Under the pieces are notes generated by a model. That model made no database searches, was not told the origin of the DNA, and saw only the letters and a program-made list of their open reading frames with translations. Below are positions 46,549-55,481 of a stretch of DNA of 64,000 nt, piece by piece; the stretch's first letter is position 1, and every line of letters begins with the position of its first letter. Source of the stretch: Helicobacter aurati (GTDB lineage: Bacteria; Campylobacterota; Campylobacteria; Campylobacterales; Helicobacteraceae); NCBI RefSeq assembly GCF_003364265.1, contig NZ_NXLW01000010.1, positions 1 through 64,000 of the forward strand, in the 5' to 3' direction. The translations under genes and the position numbers were made by a program.

Positions 46549-47013
46549 ATGAAAATACGAAGTATTTTGTTTGTATGCTTAGGAAATATTTGTCGTTCAC
46601 CGTTGGCAGAAGGTATCGCAAGAGATATGAATAATAGGAATGCTTGGAATCTGCAGCTTGATTCTTGCGGAACAAGTAGTTTTCATCTTGGAGAAAATCC
46701 TCATACCTATTCAGTGTTGGTGGCACAGAGGAATGGCATTGATATTTCGCAGTTGCAATCTCGACCGATTAATTTTTGTGATGATAAGCATTTTGATATA
46801 ATTATCGGAATGGATTCTCAGAATAAAAGAGATATTCTTAATTTGGGTTTTGAGACAAATAAAGTATTTAAATTGGGTGATTTTGGTGATGGTGAAGATA
46901 TTCCAGATCCTTATTATTTTAAAGATGATAGGGGTTTTATTATGGTTTACGAATTGATAGAATCTTTGTTAAAGAAAATGTTTCAGCATTATGGATTTAT
47001 TCTCTATAAATAA
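46549..47013 (+). CDS. Low-molecular-weight protein-tyrosine phosphatase
   Basis: A 154-residue phosphatase. The CX5R active loop FVCLGNICRSPLAEGIARD is at residues 8-26, and the general acid lies in EDIPDPYYF (DPY). GMDSQNKRDIL is a standard family segment. These enzymes dephosphorylate phosphotyrosine proteins, often tyrosine kinases of polysaccharide export; no kinase gene is nearby. GAGGA precedes ATG 46549. It is divergent from the metallophosphoesterase gene with a 60-base gap. Confidence 0.93.
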   Translation: MKIRSILFVCLGNICRSPLAEGIARDMNNRNAWNLQLDSCGTSSFHLGENPHTYSVLVAQRNGIDISQLQSRPINFCDDKHFDIIIGMDSQNKRDILNLGFETNKVFKLGDFGDGEDIPDPYYFKDDRGFIMVYELIESLLKKMFQHYGFILYK

Positions 47014-47558
47014 TATTGATTCTTAGGAATCAGAACATATCGATTTTTATCAATAGTTAAATTGGGTTTTGCTATTAGAAATAATTTGTTATTTTTTAAA
47101 ATTTACAGAAATTTATTGGTTGATGCAAATAGGCAAGGATTCATATAAAAATCAAATAGCACACATTTTTAATATTGGGCTGTGTAAATAAGAGTTTCGT
47201 TAAGCTAGTATATTAATTTAATTGTGCCAACAAACAAGACTTGAGATTTTAAATGTTTACTATTGTTCTGTCATAGCTTGATAAGATATAACACAAGAAT
47301 AAGTATTATCATAATAGTTCTAGTACTGCAAAATGACGCCATGTCATTCAACATACATATAAAATTATGAAAACTATAATTTTCAAATTTTTATTTTTAT
47401 ATACCTCTCTCCTCCCCTTTTTGTTATGAACATATAGTAAGCATAAACTTTAGTTAATTAGGGTTAAGTTATCTTGCAATAAAATAACTTGAATAAACCA
47501 ATAAATAAACTTGACTTTTATTTTATTTTACTATATAATCATAGTCTTTGTTTTTAGT
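47014..47558. other. 545-base gap upstream of the tRNA cluster
   Basis: No coding frame of note. It ends in the tRNA promoter at 47511-47539. The remainder is very AT-rich, with a pyrimidine stretch near 47405-47422, and I see nothing else that can be supported. Confidence 0.6.
47511..47539 (+). promoter_or_regulatory. Near-consensus sigma-70-type promoter of the tRNA cluster
   Basis: TTGACT at 47511-47516 and TATAAT at 47534-47539 are separated by 17 bases. Transcription would begin around 47546, about 13 bases before tRNA-Pro. A full -35 element is uncommon in this genome's other promoters and fits a stable-RNA operon. Confidence 0.8.
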
Positions 47559-47636
47559 CGGGGCGTAGCTCAGTCTGGTTAGAGTACTTGGTTTGGGACC
47601 AAGGGGTCGAAGGTTCGAATCCTTTCGCCCCGACCA
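47559..47636 (+). tRNA. tRNA-Pro (anticodon TGG)
   Basis: The acceptor arm CGGGGCG pairs with CGCCCCG at 47626-47632, followed by A and an encoded CCA. The D-loop (AGCTCAGTCTGGTTAGAGT) and T-arm (GGTTCGAATCC) are canonical. The anticodon loop TTTGGGA gives TGG, reading proline codons. Confidence 0.96.
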
Positions 47637-47654
47637 TTTTGTAAATTTATGTAT

Positions 47655-47732
47655 GGTGGATGTAGCTCAGTTGGTTAGAGCATCAGGTTGTGGCTCTGAG
47701 GGTCGTGGGTTCGAGCCCCATCATCCACCCCA
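47655..47732 (+). tRNA. tRNA-His (anticodon GTG)
   Basis: The acceptor arm GTGGATG pairs with CATCCAC, and the extra G at 47655 pairs with the discriminator C, the identity element of tRNA-His. The anticodon loop TTGTGGC gives GTG. CCA is encoded. Confidence 0.96.
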
Positions 47733-47752
47733 CTATAATAGCTTGATGTAGT

Positions 47753-47829
47753 GCGTCCATAGCTCAATTGGATAGAGCACCAGACTTCGGATCTGGGGGT
47801 TAGGGGTTCGACTCCCTTTGGGCGTACCA
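47753..47829 (+). tRNA. tRNA-Arg (anticodon TCG)
   Basis: The acceptor GCGTCCA pairs with TGGGCGT, including a G1-U72 wobble, then A and CCA. The anticodon stem CCAGA/TCTGG encloses loop CTTCGGA, anticodon TCG. The T-arm GGGGTTCGACTCCC is canonical. Confidence 0.95.
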
Positions 47830-47874
47830 TAAAAATACCTCTTTCTCGCATTTTGCTGATTTTACAGCAATGTT

Positions 47875-47951
47875 GCGTCCATAGCTCAGTTGGATAGAGC
47901 AACGGCCTTCTAAGCCGTAGGTCATAGGTTCGAATCCTATTGGGCGTACCA
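47875..47951 (+). tRNA. tRNA-Arg (anticodon TCT)
   Basis: It has the same acceptor arm (GCGTCCA with TGGGCGT) as the preceding tRNA-Arg. The anticodon stem ACGGC/GCCGT encloses loop CTTCTAA, anticodon TCT, reading AGA/AGG. CCA is encoded. It is the last gene of the cluster. Confidence 0.96.
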
Positions 47952-48115
47952 TAAACATGAAACATACGATTAGCATAAACTTCATGAAATTTTAATATAC
48001 GCTAGTTACCTTTGTTTTTGAAATATTGCAACTCTTGTTATTATAATTGTAAAGTTTTCAAATGTTTTTGATATTATAGTGTTTGTGAAAATTAAGCGTT
48101 AATTTAAGGCAGAGA

Positions 48116-48979
48116 ATGAAAACAATATTTCTTACAAATGATGACGGTTTTGAAAGCCATGGATTATTACATTTATACCAATCTCTAAAAAAGATTGCTA
48201 GAGTTGTTGTAGTTGCTCCTGCGCATGAAAAATCAGCTTGTGGGCATGGTTTATCTGTAAGCAAACCTATGCGACTTATAGAGATTGAAAAAGATTTTTA
48301 TAAATTAGATGACGGTAGCCCCACTGATTGTGTATATATTGGAATTTGTGAATTATTTACAAAGCGTCCAGATTTATTAATTTCAGGAATTAATATAGGT
48401 GCTAATATGGGAGAAGATGTAACCTATTCTGGTACTGTTGCTGCTGCTATGGAGGGTGCTATTCATGGTATTCCAAGTATTGCTATTTCTCAATGTATCC
48501 GCGATAAATACGGAGAAGAAAATAAGATAGCACAAAGAGATTTTGAGCTTGCAGCGGATTTTGTTGCTTTTTTAGCAGGGTTAATTTTTAATAATACATA
48601 TACTATTGGAGAAAGAAAATTGCTAAATGTTAATATTCCCCCGATTGCAAAATCTGCATGTAAAGGCATAAGAATTACACAACTTGGATATAGAATCTAT
48701 ACACCTTCTATCCAAAAGAATAGCAATCCAAGAATGCAAAAATATTATTGGATAGGGTTAAATCCTCTTGCTTGGCAGGAACGCAATAGTGATATTGCTA
48801 TGCCTATCAATCATTGCGATGAACATGCCAAAGAGGAATCTGGAATGACATTTCCTCTAGTTTCAGATTTTCAGGCAATAGATGAAGGGTATATTTCAAT
48901 TACACCCTTACACCTCGACAGTACAAGTTATACTGATATAAATAGATTGAATCGATATATGCAGGGGAACACCTTTTAA
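48116..48979 (+). CDS. surE: 5'/3'-nucleotidase SurE
   Basis: SurE removes phosphate from nucleoside monophosphates and is linked to stationary-phase survival. The N-terminus FLTNDDGFESHGLLHLY carries the metal-binding DD pair at residues 8-9. VVAPAHEKSACGHGLS supplies the conserved Ser/Gly loop, and LLISGINIGANMGEDVTYSGTV is the family signature with metal-binding Asn. The length (287 residues) is slightly above usual. AAGGCAGAG precedes ATG 48116. It lies downstream of the tRNA cluster. Confidence 0.95.
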   Translation: MKTIFLTNDDGFESHGLLHLYQSLKKIARVVVVAPAHEKSACGHGLSVSKPMRLIEIEKDFYKLDDGSPTDCVYIGICELFTKRPDLLISGINIGANMGEDVTYSGTVAAAMEGAIHGIPSIAISQCIRDKYGEENKIAQRDFELAADFVAFLAGLIFNNTYTIGERKLLNVNIPPIAKSACKGIRITQLGYRIYTPSIQKNSNPRMQKYYWIGLNPLAWQERNSDIAMPINHCDEHAKEESGMTFPLVSDFQAIDEGYISITPLHLDSTSYTDINRLNRYMQGNTF

Positions 48980-49102
48980 ATTAGAGATTTTATTTATTTG
49001 GCAATCGAAATTATTCAACTATTATTCACCCTATTCTCTTTCGATAGTATGAATGCTTGTTGTATGTTTTAGAATCTTAGATTCTTTTATTTTAAAATAT
49101 GT

Positions 49103-49108
49103 TATAAT
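49103..49108 (+). promoter_or_regulatory. Candidate -10 box for cheZ
   Basis: TATAAT lies 28 bases before the cheZ start, after a TATGT extension. No clear -35 is seen. Confidence 0.45.
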
Positions 49109-49135
49109 CATGGGATTACTTTTATAGGAGTTTTA

Positions 49136-49831
49136 ATGACGCAAGAAGAGCTAGATTCCCTGATGGCGCAAGATGTAGATTCTCTTAAGTTAGACACACA
49201 AAATTCAGACACAAGCGAAGATCCAAAAGATGATTCAATTAAAGCAGAGTTTGTAGATCCAAATACATACAAACCAGAAGCTGATAAAAAGTGGCCACCT
49301 CCACCTCCTACTGAAGAGCATAAGGTTGTACATCAATTAGATGATGTAACGCGCGATTCAGAAGTGAAAATGACAGAAGTTTTTGATCAAATTGATATTA
49401 TTGGTGAAGCAGTAAATGGCATTGAAAAAAAATCAAAAGAAATTCAGCAATATATCGAATCACAAGAAAAAATGCTTCTTATGCTTGTAGAGAATTTTCC
49501 TAAAATCAAAGCTTTTGGTGCTTCTTTAGAAGAGACACGTAAGGTTGCTAATGTGATTAAAGAAATTAAAAATAGTGCAATGGACTGTGGCGATGCTTGT
49601 TTGCAGGCTATGGACATTATGCAGTATCAAGATATTCATAGGCAAAAGATTGAACGTGTCATAAATGTTATGCGCGCATTAAGTCAGTATATGAATTCGT
49701 TATTTGAAGGTAGAGGTGATGATTCTAAACGAGTTTCTTCTGCTACTTATATTAAGGGAGACAATCATGACGATGTTGCAAGCGAAAATGATATAGAAGC
49801 ACTTATTGCATCATTTGGAAAAGGTAAATAA
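49136..49831 (+). CDS. cheZ: Remote CheZ-type phosphatase of CheY-P
   Basis: A 231-residue chemotaxis protein of the type first described in H. pylori as a remote CheZ homologue, which dephosphorylates CheY. The catalytic helix reads MDIMQYQDIHRQKIERV; Asp166 and Gln170 keep the D-x3-Q spacing of E. coli CheZ (D143, Q147). The middle is a long helix (about 80-135), and a proline run (PPPPP) lies near residue 56. The C-terminal peptide NDIEALIASFGKGK resembles the CheY-binding tail of CheZ. The N-terminal TQEELDSLMAQ resembles the CheY-binding peptide of FliM. No other chemotaxis genes are adjacent. Confidence 0.85.
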   Translation: MTQEELDSLMAQDVDSLKLDTQNSDTSEDPKDDSIKAEFVDPNTYKPEADKKWPPPPPTEEHKVVHQLDDVTRDSEVKMTEVFDQIDIIGEAVNGIEKKSKEIQQYIESQEKMLLMLVENFPKIKAFGASLEETRKVANVIKEIKNSAMDCGDACLQAMDIMQYQDIHRQKIERVINVMRALSQYMNSLFEGRGDDSKRVSSATYIKGDNHDDVASENDIEALIASFGKGK

Positions 49832-49896
49832 TTTTTTTGTTTATATTCCAAATACTATACTTTTTGTTTCTTTACTAAGGTACTTTTTATTACATT

Positions 49897-50778
49897 ATGA
49901 TTCTGTTTGAATATATATCTCAAACATTGGAACGAGATATTACCAATATTATTTGGGCTTGCTCATATTTGCATATTGATGCGGTTATTATACCCGCTAA
50001 CCCTATTTCAAAGTCTTATCCCGATTCCATTGTTTGTGCTAGCTTGCTACAACTTTCAATAAAACAAAAGCTTGCTGCTACACAACAATGCGCAATCACA
50101 AAAGAATTGCTATTTATTCCTACCATTAAGACAAATAATCATACGTTAGAATCTTTACAAAGCGCATTTTTATCCTTGCAGTATGCTCATTTATTTGCGG
50201 TGGCAATAGTGAGCGGTGATAACCACGTAGATTCTTCAGGACTCACTACGTATGATGCGCTATTGCTACTTACTGAAATGTCGAAACGAGATAGTTATTT
50301 TTCCACTTTACGTGTGTTTTGCGCAATAGAATCTAACTTATCAAGACGCACTTTAGAATCATTGCAAATGAAAATTTCGTTTGGTGTACGTGATTTTATT
50401 ACACAGCCTTTTTATATGATTACCACAGATGAGCAAAACAGACAAAATATGAAAACAAACAAACATGTCCAAGCATTGCATTATGAATATTTCTTGAAAA
50501 AAATACAAAATTATATTGCTATGTTCTTGCATGAAGATTATCATAAAATCCATTTTTTTTGCGGTTTCTTGCCATTATTCAGAGAGAGAACCGCAAAGAT
50601 TTTGCACGATAAGTCATTGGGTATAATTATTCCGAAAAGTTATTTGGAAGCTATTGCATTAAATGCTCTAGAAGCAAATACTGCTATTTTTCATGCGCTT
50701 CGATACTATCACTATAGTATTTCTTATTTACATTTTAAGGATATACAAATTTTTATAGAATCCATAAATACACGTTAG
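49897..50778 (+). CDS. MetF-like (methylenetetrahydrofolate reductase-like) TIM-barrel protein
   Basis: A 293-residue cytosolic protein. Its layout fits the MetF barrel: AVIIPANPISKSYPDSIVCA near the start, LLFIPTIKTNNHTLESLQS, then AVAIVSGDNHVDS where MetF has its GD, SFGVRDFITQPFY in place of GADFxITQxFF, and FFCGFLPLFRERTAKIL in place of the GIMPI segment. The similarity is weak, and several FAD-contact residues cannot be confirmed. ruvA begins 14 bases later. It may be a MetF paralogue with another role. Confidence 0.55.
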   Translation: MILFEYISQTLERDITNIIWACSYLHIDAVIIPANPISKSYPDSIVCASLLQLSIKQKLAATQQCAITKELLFIPTIKTNNHTLESLQSAFLSLQYAHLFAVAIVSGDNHVDSSGLTTYDALLLLTEMSKRDSYFSTLRVFCAIESNLSRRTLESLQMKISFGVRDFITQPFYMITTDEQNRQNMKTNKHVQALHYEYFLKKIQNYIAMFLHEDYHKIHFFCGFLPLFRERTAKILHDKSLGIIIPKSYLEAIALNALEANTAIFHALRYYHYSISYLHFKDIQIFIESINTR

Positions 50779-50792
50779 TTTAGGAGTGAGTT

Positions 50793-51365
50793 ATGATTGT
50801 TAGATTATGTGGTAATGTTGAGCGGCTTTTGCCAACTAACGTTGAATTGGAAGTGGGTGGAGTTACTTATTTTATAGAAGTGCCATTACTTGTGAGCAAT
50901 GAAATTCAAGGTAAAAATCAGGTAACATTGGAGATAGCGCAGGTTATTCGTGAAGATTCCCATTGTTTGTATGGTTTTACCTCGCGTGAATCTCGGGATA
51001 TATTTTTGCGTTTATTAAAGGTAAGTGGTGTGGGTGCGAAAAGTGCGTTATCGATTTTATCAAATTATTCTGTGGATAATTTTTTGGAGATTATTGCAAC
51101 CAACGATATAGTTGCAATTAAGAATGTGAAAGGTATAGGCAATAAAATAGCAGGCAAGATTCTATTAGAATTGTCTGGTTATACGCACAATTTGCAACAA
51201 TTGGAACAAGGTAATAATATGCAGCTCATTTATGATTCGCTTTTTGCATTGGGATTTAAGGAAAATGAAATACAAAATAGTCTGCGACAATTAGATTCAG
51301 CAGTTTTAAAATTGTCGCCTAATGATGTTATTAAAGCAATATTAAAAATAATAGGTAAATATTAG
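50793..51365 (+). CDS. ruvA: Holliday junction branch migration protein RuvA
   Basis: RuvA binds four-way DNA junctions and loads the RuvB motor. It is 190 residues, with three regions: an N-terminal OB fold (VRLCGNVERLLPTNVELEVGG start), a double helix-hairpin-helix (LKVSGVGAKSALSILS and IKNVKGIGNKIAGKILLEL, about 73-130), and a short C-terminal helical domain for RuvB contact (FALGFKENEI). AGGAG lies before ATG 50793. It follows the MetF-like gene by 14 bases; ruvB is not in the window. Confidence 0.95.
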   Translation: MIVRLCGNVERLLPTNVELEVGGVTYFIEVPLLVSNEIQGKNQVTLEIAQVIREDSHCLYGFTSRESRDIFLRLLKVSGVGAKSALSILSNYSVDNFLEIIATNDIVAIKNVKGIGNKIAGKILLELSGYTHNLQQLEQGNNMQLIYDSLFALGFKENEIQNSLRQLDSAVLKLSPNDVIKAILKIIGKY

Positions 51366-51461
51366 TTTTAACTTGATATTCTTAATCATAATTTTATAAA
51401 CTTGTTACTAATGATTCCTTTACTAGATATTAAAACAAGGGTTACAGATAAGGGCATGGTA

Positions 51462-52175
51462 ATGAAAAGATTGAATGTTCTAATTATAATTTTGGTATTG
51501 TTAGCTTTTATATTGTGGTTTAAAATTGCGAATATAGGCAATGGCATTGAAGTGTATGTAAATTATTCTGATGAAAATAAACACCAGATTCTTAGTGAAA
51601 CTTCTTATGTACCTTATTATAATGAGGATATTAGCTTTGTTATTTGTCAATCTCGAGATGGTAGGTCCCCTTGTCAAAAGATTATAGGAGTAAAGCATGG
51701 GGTTGAGAAGTGGTATAACAAAGGTGTGTTAGAGTATGAAGATTTTTATGATAATGGTATATTACTTGCGACGAATGTATATTATTCTAATGGGTTTATT
51801 CGACAGGAAATTACTTACAAAAATGGTAATATTATTGAAAAAAAGTTTTATAGCCAAAGTACCGCCAATGAGTTAGTAAAGGCGTTTTTCTATACGCCAA
51901 ATGAAACAATAAAAAAATATTATGTGGATAATAGGCTTGTTAAAGAAGAACGATATAGAGGTAAATATTTGATTAGCCGTAAGATATTTGATAAAGATGG
52001 ACTGCTTAAACGACTTGAAGAATATAGCAATTCCAATGGATTTGAGGAATTGTTTAACCCCTTTTTGCATCGATATGAGGATATGCCTCCCAATGATGAT
52101 ATACGGAAATATCAGAAAGAAGATTCCAAACGCGATGAGAATCATTCTGAAGGAGTGAGTGGTGTATGGATTTGA
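51462..52175 (+). CDS. Membrane-anchored protein with MORN/YwqK-type repeats
   Basis: A 238-residue protein of unknown function. ATG 51462 is chosen because AAGGG lies seven bases before it. Residues 5-22 form a membrane helix (LNVLIIILVLLAFILWF). The outer part has repeating short strands of the YwqK/MORN kind: VEKWYNKGVLEYEDFYDNG, VYYSNGFIRQEITYKNGN, KYYVDNRLVKEERYRG and KIFDKDGLLKRLEEY. Such repeats are often in surface or antitoxin-like proteins. The C-terminal 25 residues are charged. nth follows by 26 bases. Confidence 0.65.
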   Translation: MKRLNVLIIILVLLAFILWFKIANIGNGIEVYVNYSDENKHQILSETSYVPYYNEDISFVICQSRDGRSPCQKIIGVKHGVEKWYNKGVLEYEDFYDNGILLATNVYYSNGFIRQEITYKNGNIIEKKFYSQSTANELVKAFFYTPNETIKKYYVDNRLVKEERYRGKYLISRKIFDKDGLLKRLEEYSNSNGFEELFNPFLHRYEDMPPNDDIRKYQKEDSKRDENHSEGVSGVWI

Positions 52176-52201
52176 TTGTTGCAAATATTAAGGGGATAGT
52201 T

Positions 52202-52942
52202 ATGGGTAGGAACAAAATATTGCTAGATAAGCTAGCTCATGAAGATATTTATTTGCATAATACTCTTTCGGAAAGCGAGATTGAACACAATATTACTCAA
52301 AATAGATCTAGATTACAACGAGCGGAAGAGATTAAGCAAAGATTCTTACAAAAATATCAAAATGCTAAAACAGAACTGCAATACTCGAACATCTATGAAT
52401 TACTAATTGCGGTTATGTTGTCTGCGCAGTGCACAGATAAACGTGTGAATCTAGTAACACCTACTCTATTCGCCAAATATCCAAATACTCGCGCTTTAAG
52501 TGAAGCGACATTTGAGGAAGTAAGCGCGATTATTAAATCTATTTCTTTTTTTAACGTTAAGGCGAGACATTTAATTGCTATGGCAAAAAGCGTAGAGAAA
52601 GATTTTGGCGGAAATATTCCAATGAATCAACGGGATTTAATGAAACTTCAAGGCGTTGGGCAAAAAAGTGCCAATGTTGTTCTAGGGGAATTTTTACATT
52701 TGAATTATATGGCTGTCGATACACATGTTTTTCGTGTTAGTCATAGACTATCACTTAGTTCCAGTATAAGTGCAATAGAGACGGAGAAAGATTTAGTGAG
52801 GCTTTTTAAAGATCATCTTAACTTGTTGCACCAAGCTTTTGTTTTATTTGGTCGTTATGAGTGTAAAGCTACAAAGCCCAATTGTCCTGATTGCTTTGTA
52901 TCAGATTTTTGTATAAGCAAGCAAAATTTTAAGCCTAGATAA
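52202..52942 (+). CDS. nth: Endonuclease III
   Basis: A base-excision repair glycosylase/AP lyase for oxidised pyrimidines. The helix-hairpin-helix LQGVGQKSANVVLGEF carries the catalytic lysine, and AVDTHVFRVSHRL the catalytic aspartate. The [4Fe-4S] ligands appear as C-x6-C-x2-C-x5-C in CKATKPNCPDCFVSDFC near the C-terminus. ATG 52202 with AAGGGG six bases upstream is preferred; ATG 52166 is also in frame and would overlap the upstream gene. At 246 residues it has an N-terminal polar extension of about 35 residues compared with E. coli. Confidence 0.94.
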   Translation: MGRNKILLDKLAHEDIYLHNTLSESEIEHNITQNRSRLQRAEEIKQRFLQKYQNAKTELQYSNIYELLIAVMLSAQCTDKRVNLVTPTLFAKYPNTRALSEATFEEVSAIIKSISFFNVKARHLIAMAKSVEKDFGGNIPMNQRDLMKLQGVGQKSANVVLGEFLHLNYMAVDTHVFRVSHRLSLSSSISAIETEKDLVRLFKDHLNLLHQAFVLFGRYECKATKPNCPDCFVSDFCISKQNFKPR

Positions 52943-53066
52943 TTATTGGTTGTTTAAAGTCAGTTGTTATTGGTGATTTTTTGTTGTATTTATGTGGATT
53001 GGCTTGCATAAAAATTAAAAATATGCGACAATGTATTTATTTATCTTATTTTGTGAGGATTATTCT

Positions 53067-53351
53067 ATGTGGGAAAATTCAAATAGTGAAATTTTTGAAG
53101 GTGAACCAATTAGTAAGTGGAAAGATATTATTTTTCATGCGAGTCGAACTTTGGCAAACAATGAACTCGAGAGATTACTAGAGGAATTAGCCCTTTATGA
53201 ATTAGCGTTTGATGAATATGACGTGGAAATTAATATGCGTGATTTTTATCATAAAACCCATTATGATGAGAGGTTTAAACAAGCGTTGAAAGAACGAAAA
53301 AATAGTCTTGCTATTGAATCTATGTCGAAAATACTTAGTGAGAATGAATAA
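53067..53351 (+). CDS. Small acidic protein of unknown function
   Basis: A 94-residue soluble protein from ATG 53067, which has GAGG about eight bases upstream; the frame is open from 53031. It is helix-rich and charged (ASRTLANNELERLLEELALYE, then FKQALKERKNSLAIESMSKIL). I do not recognise a family. It lies between nth and an exported protein gene on the same strand. Confidence 0.6.
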   Translation: MWENSNSEIFEGEPISKWKDIIFHASRTLANNELERLLEELALYELAFDEYDVEINMRDFYHKTHYDERFKQALKERKNSLAIESMSKILSENE

Positions 53352-53444
53352 TTGCTTTTTATTATGTTAAGGCTATCAAATTTTGTACGTGATTAGCACT
53401 ATAATAGATTTTTCGGGTTATTATTCAAGATAATTAGGTGTTGT

Positions 53445-53891
53445 ATGTTGCGACGGGTTTTTAGTTTTTTTGTATTAAGTTTATTATTTGTCAATATTGC
53501 ATCAAGTAGGATGCCTACTCCGAGTTTTGAATTAGACGTAGATTTGAAAAAAGACGAAGTGATTAGAGCTAATATTATTGCAAGAAAAGATTCTCAAGAT
53601 GATGGCAATGAAGCAAAGCAGTTCACTCTCCGTTGGACACTTTATCGCAATGAGGGATTGGTGTTATTGGTGCGTTATGATAACTATCCTTATCAGTTTA
53701 TTCTTTATAAACAATATATGTTAAATGCTTGGAGACTTAATCTTCTTGATACACAGGGTGTTTATAATACTATTAATCAACCTTATTTAACAATTTACTT
53801 TGTCGGTATAGATAATCCGTTTAATGATGAAAAAACAGTTGCCCATTTAAAGATTTATGGCTTTGGAGAAGTAAATTTTTCCCGTGAGTAA
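53445..53891 (+). CDS. Exported protein of unknown function
   Basis: A 148-residue protein with a signal peptide (MLRRVFSFFVLSLLFVNIASS). The mature part is predicted mostly beta (TLRWTLYRNEGLVLLVRYDN, LTIYFVGIDNPF, HLKIYGFGEVNF). No lipobox or enzyme motif is seen. It is probably periplasmic. It sits upstream of gatC with 70 bases between. Confidence 0.65.
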   Translation: MLRRVFSFFVLSLLFVNIASSRMPTPSFELDVDLKKDEVIRANIIARKDSQDDGNEAKQFTLRWTLYRNEGLVLLVRYDNYPYQFILYKQYMLNAWRLNLLDTQGVYNTINQPYLTIYFVGIDNPFNDEKTVAHLKIYGFGEVNFSRE

Positions 53892-53961
53892 TTGAATAGT
53901 TATTGTATAATCCCTTTCTTTGATGCTTGATTATTTTTCCTATTTTTCAAAAGGAGTAACG

Positions 53962-54240
53962 ATGTTTGTTGATGAACTTTTATTAGATAAATTAGAGAGG
54001 CTTGCAATGATAAAGATACCAAAGGATAAAAGGGAATCTTTTCAGCAAGAACTTACAGAAATTATTGAAAAAATGAATATATTGCAAGACATTGAAACAG
54101 ATTTAGACACATCTATTAATGTGCAGCAAACATTGTTGCGCGATGATATTCCTCACAATGGCAGTGTGGCAGAGGCTATACTTGCACAAGCACCAGATTC
54201 CCAAGATAATTATTTTATAGTTCCAAGAATCATAGAATGA
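53962..54240 (+). CDS. gatC: Asp-tRNA(Asn)/Glu-tRNA(Gln) amidotransferase subunit C
   Basis: GatC is the small subunit that holds GatA and GatB together for tRNA-dependent formation of Gln and Asn. ATG 53962 with AAGGAG five bases upstream gives 92 residues, the usual size. DELLLDKLERLAMIKIPKDKR at the start, the middle ELTEIIEKMNILQDIETD, and LLRDDIPHNGS plus a final NYFIVPRIIE are all family features. gatA and gatB are not in the window, which is normal for Campylobacterota. It is convergent with argG, 11 bases apart. Confidence 0.93.
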   Translation: MFVDELLLDKLERLAMIKIPKDKRESFQQELTEIIEKMNILQDIETDLDTSINVQQTLLRDDIPHNGSVAEAILAQAPDSQDNYFIVPRIIE

Positions 54241-54251
54241 TTGTATTTCCT

Positions 54252-55463
54252 TTAGCGTTTATGGCTTTTTCCTGCGATAATAAATCTTAATGCATTCAGT
54301 TTAATGAATCCTTTTGCATCGCTTTGATCATAAACGGAATCTTCTTCGAAAGTGCTATATGCAGCGTTAAATAGAGAGTATTTTGATTCTCTTCCTGTAA
54401 CAATTACATTGCCTTTATAAAGTTTGATGTGTACAATGCCGTTTACGTTTTGTTGTGTTGTGTCAATGAGTGCTTGTAATGCCTTTCTTTCCGGACTAAA
54501 CCAATAGCCATTATAGATGAGTTGCGCATATCTAGGCATAATTTCATCTTTAAGATGAGCTTCTTCTTTATCAAGGCAAAGAGATTCTATTGCACGATGA
54601 GCTTTAAGGTAAATTGTGCCGCCTGGCGTTTCATAGCAACCGCGAGATTTCATTCCCACATAGCGATTTTCTACTAAATCAAGACGTCCGATTCCATGTT
54701 TTCCTCCAAGCATATTTAGTTTATTCCAAAAGCTTGCAGGACTAAGACTTTCCCCATTGATTGCTATACCATCACCATGTTTAAATTCAATGCTAATTGT
54801 TTCTGGTTCATTGGGTGCTTGCATAGGAGAAACACTCCATCTCCACATAGTTTCTTCGGGTTCTTTATTGGGATCTTCTAATATCTGCCCTTCATAACTG
54901 ATATGCAACAGATTGGCATCCATAGAATAAGGTGATTTATTGTTTTGCTTTTCAATAGTGATTCCTGCGGATTCTGCATAGGCTAAAAGTTTTTCACGAC
55001 TATTTAAATTCCATTCTCGCCAAGGTGCTATAACTACAATATCTGGATTTAAGGCATAAGCTCCCAATTCAAAACGTACCTGATCATTGCCCTTACCTGT
55101 TGCACCGTGCGCAATAGCATTTGCGTTAACCTTTGTTGCAATTTCAACGAGTCGTTTTGCAATAAGTGGACGCGCAATGCTTGTACCAAGTAGGTATTCG
55201 CCCTCATAAATGGCATTAGCACGAAACATAGGAAATACAAAATCTCTAATAAATTCTTCTTTTAAATCTTCGATGAAAATATTTTCATTTTTTATTCCTA
55301 ACTTAATAGCTTTTTCTCGCGCTAATTCTACCTCTTCGCCTTGTCCAATGTCGGCTGTGAAAGTTACTATTTCGCAATGGTAGGTATCTGCAAGCCATTT
55401 AAGAATCACGCTTGTATCGAGTCCGCCACTATATGCTAAAACTACTTTTTTTACTTGTTTCAC
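54252..55463 (-). CDS. argG: Argininosuccinate synthase
   Basis: ArgG joins citrulline and aspartate with ATP, the penultimate step to arginine. The PP-loop is [17 protein letters not shown] at residues 8-24. [19 protein letters not shown] is the aspartate/citrulline region, and [18 protein letters not shown] and [17 protein letters not shown] are conserved. At 403 residues it is full length. H. pylori lacks arginine synthesis, so this gene separates the organism from the gastric type. A YciI-family gene lies upstream on the same strand, 18 bases away. Confidence 0.97.
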   Translation of the reverse strand: MKQVKKVVLAYSGGLDTSVILKWLADTYHCEIVTFTADIGQGEEVELAREKAIKLGIKNENIFIEDLKEEFIRDFVFPMFRANAIYEGEYLLGTSIARPLIAKRLVEIATKVNANAIAHGATGKGNDQVRFELGAYALNPDIVVIAPWREWNLNSREKLLAYAESAGITIEKQNNKSPYSMDANLLHISYEGQILEDPNKEPEETMWRWSVSPMQAPNEPETISIEFKHGDGIAINGESLSPASFWNKLNMLGGKHGIGRLDLVENRYVGMKSRGCYETPGGTIYLKAHRAIESLCLDKEEAHLKDEIMPRYAQLIYNGYWFSPERKALQALIDTTQQNVNGIVHIKLYKGNVIVTGRESKYSLFNAAYSTFEEDSVYDQSDAKGFIKLNALRFIIAGKSHKR

Positions 55464-55481
55464 GATACTTCCTTTGTTGTG

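Noticed and set aside
47675-47985. Frames reading through the tRNA genes on the minus strand
   Set aside because: Their repeats (RPIGFEPMTYGL, RPKGVEPLTPRS) are the known spurious translation of tRNA genes; four tRNAs fold cleanly here.
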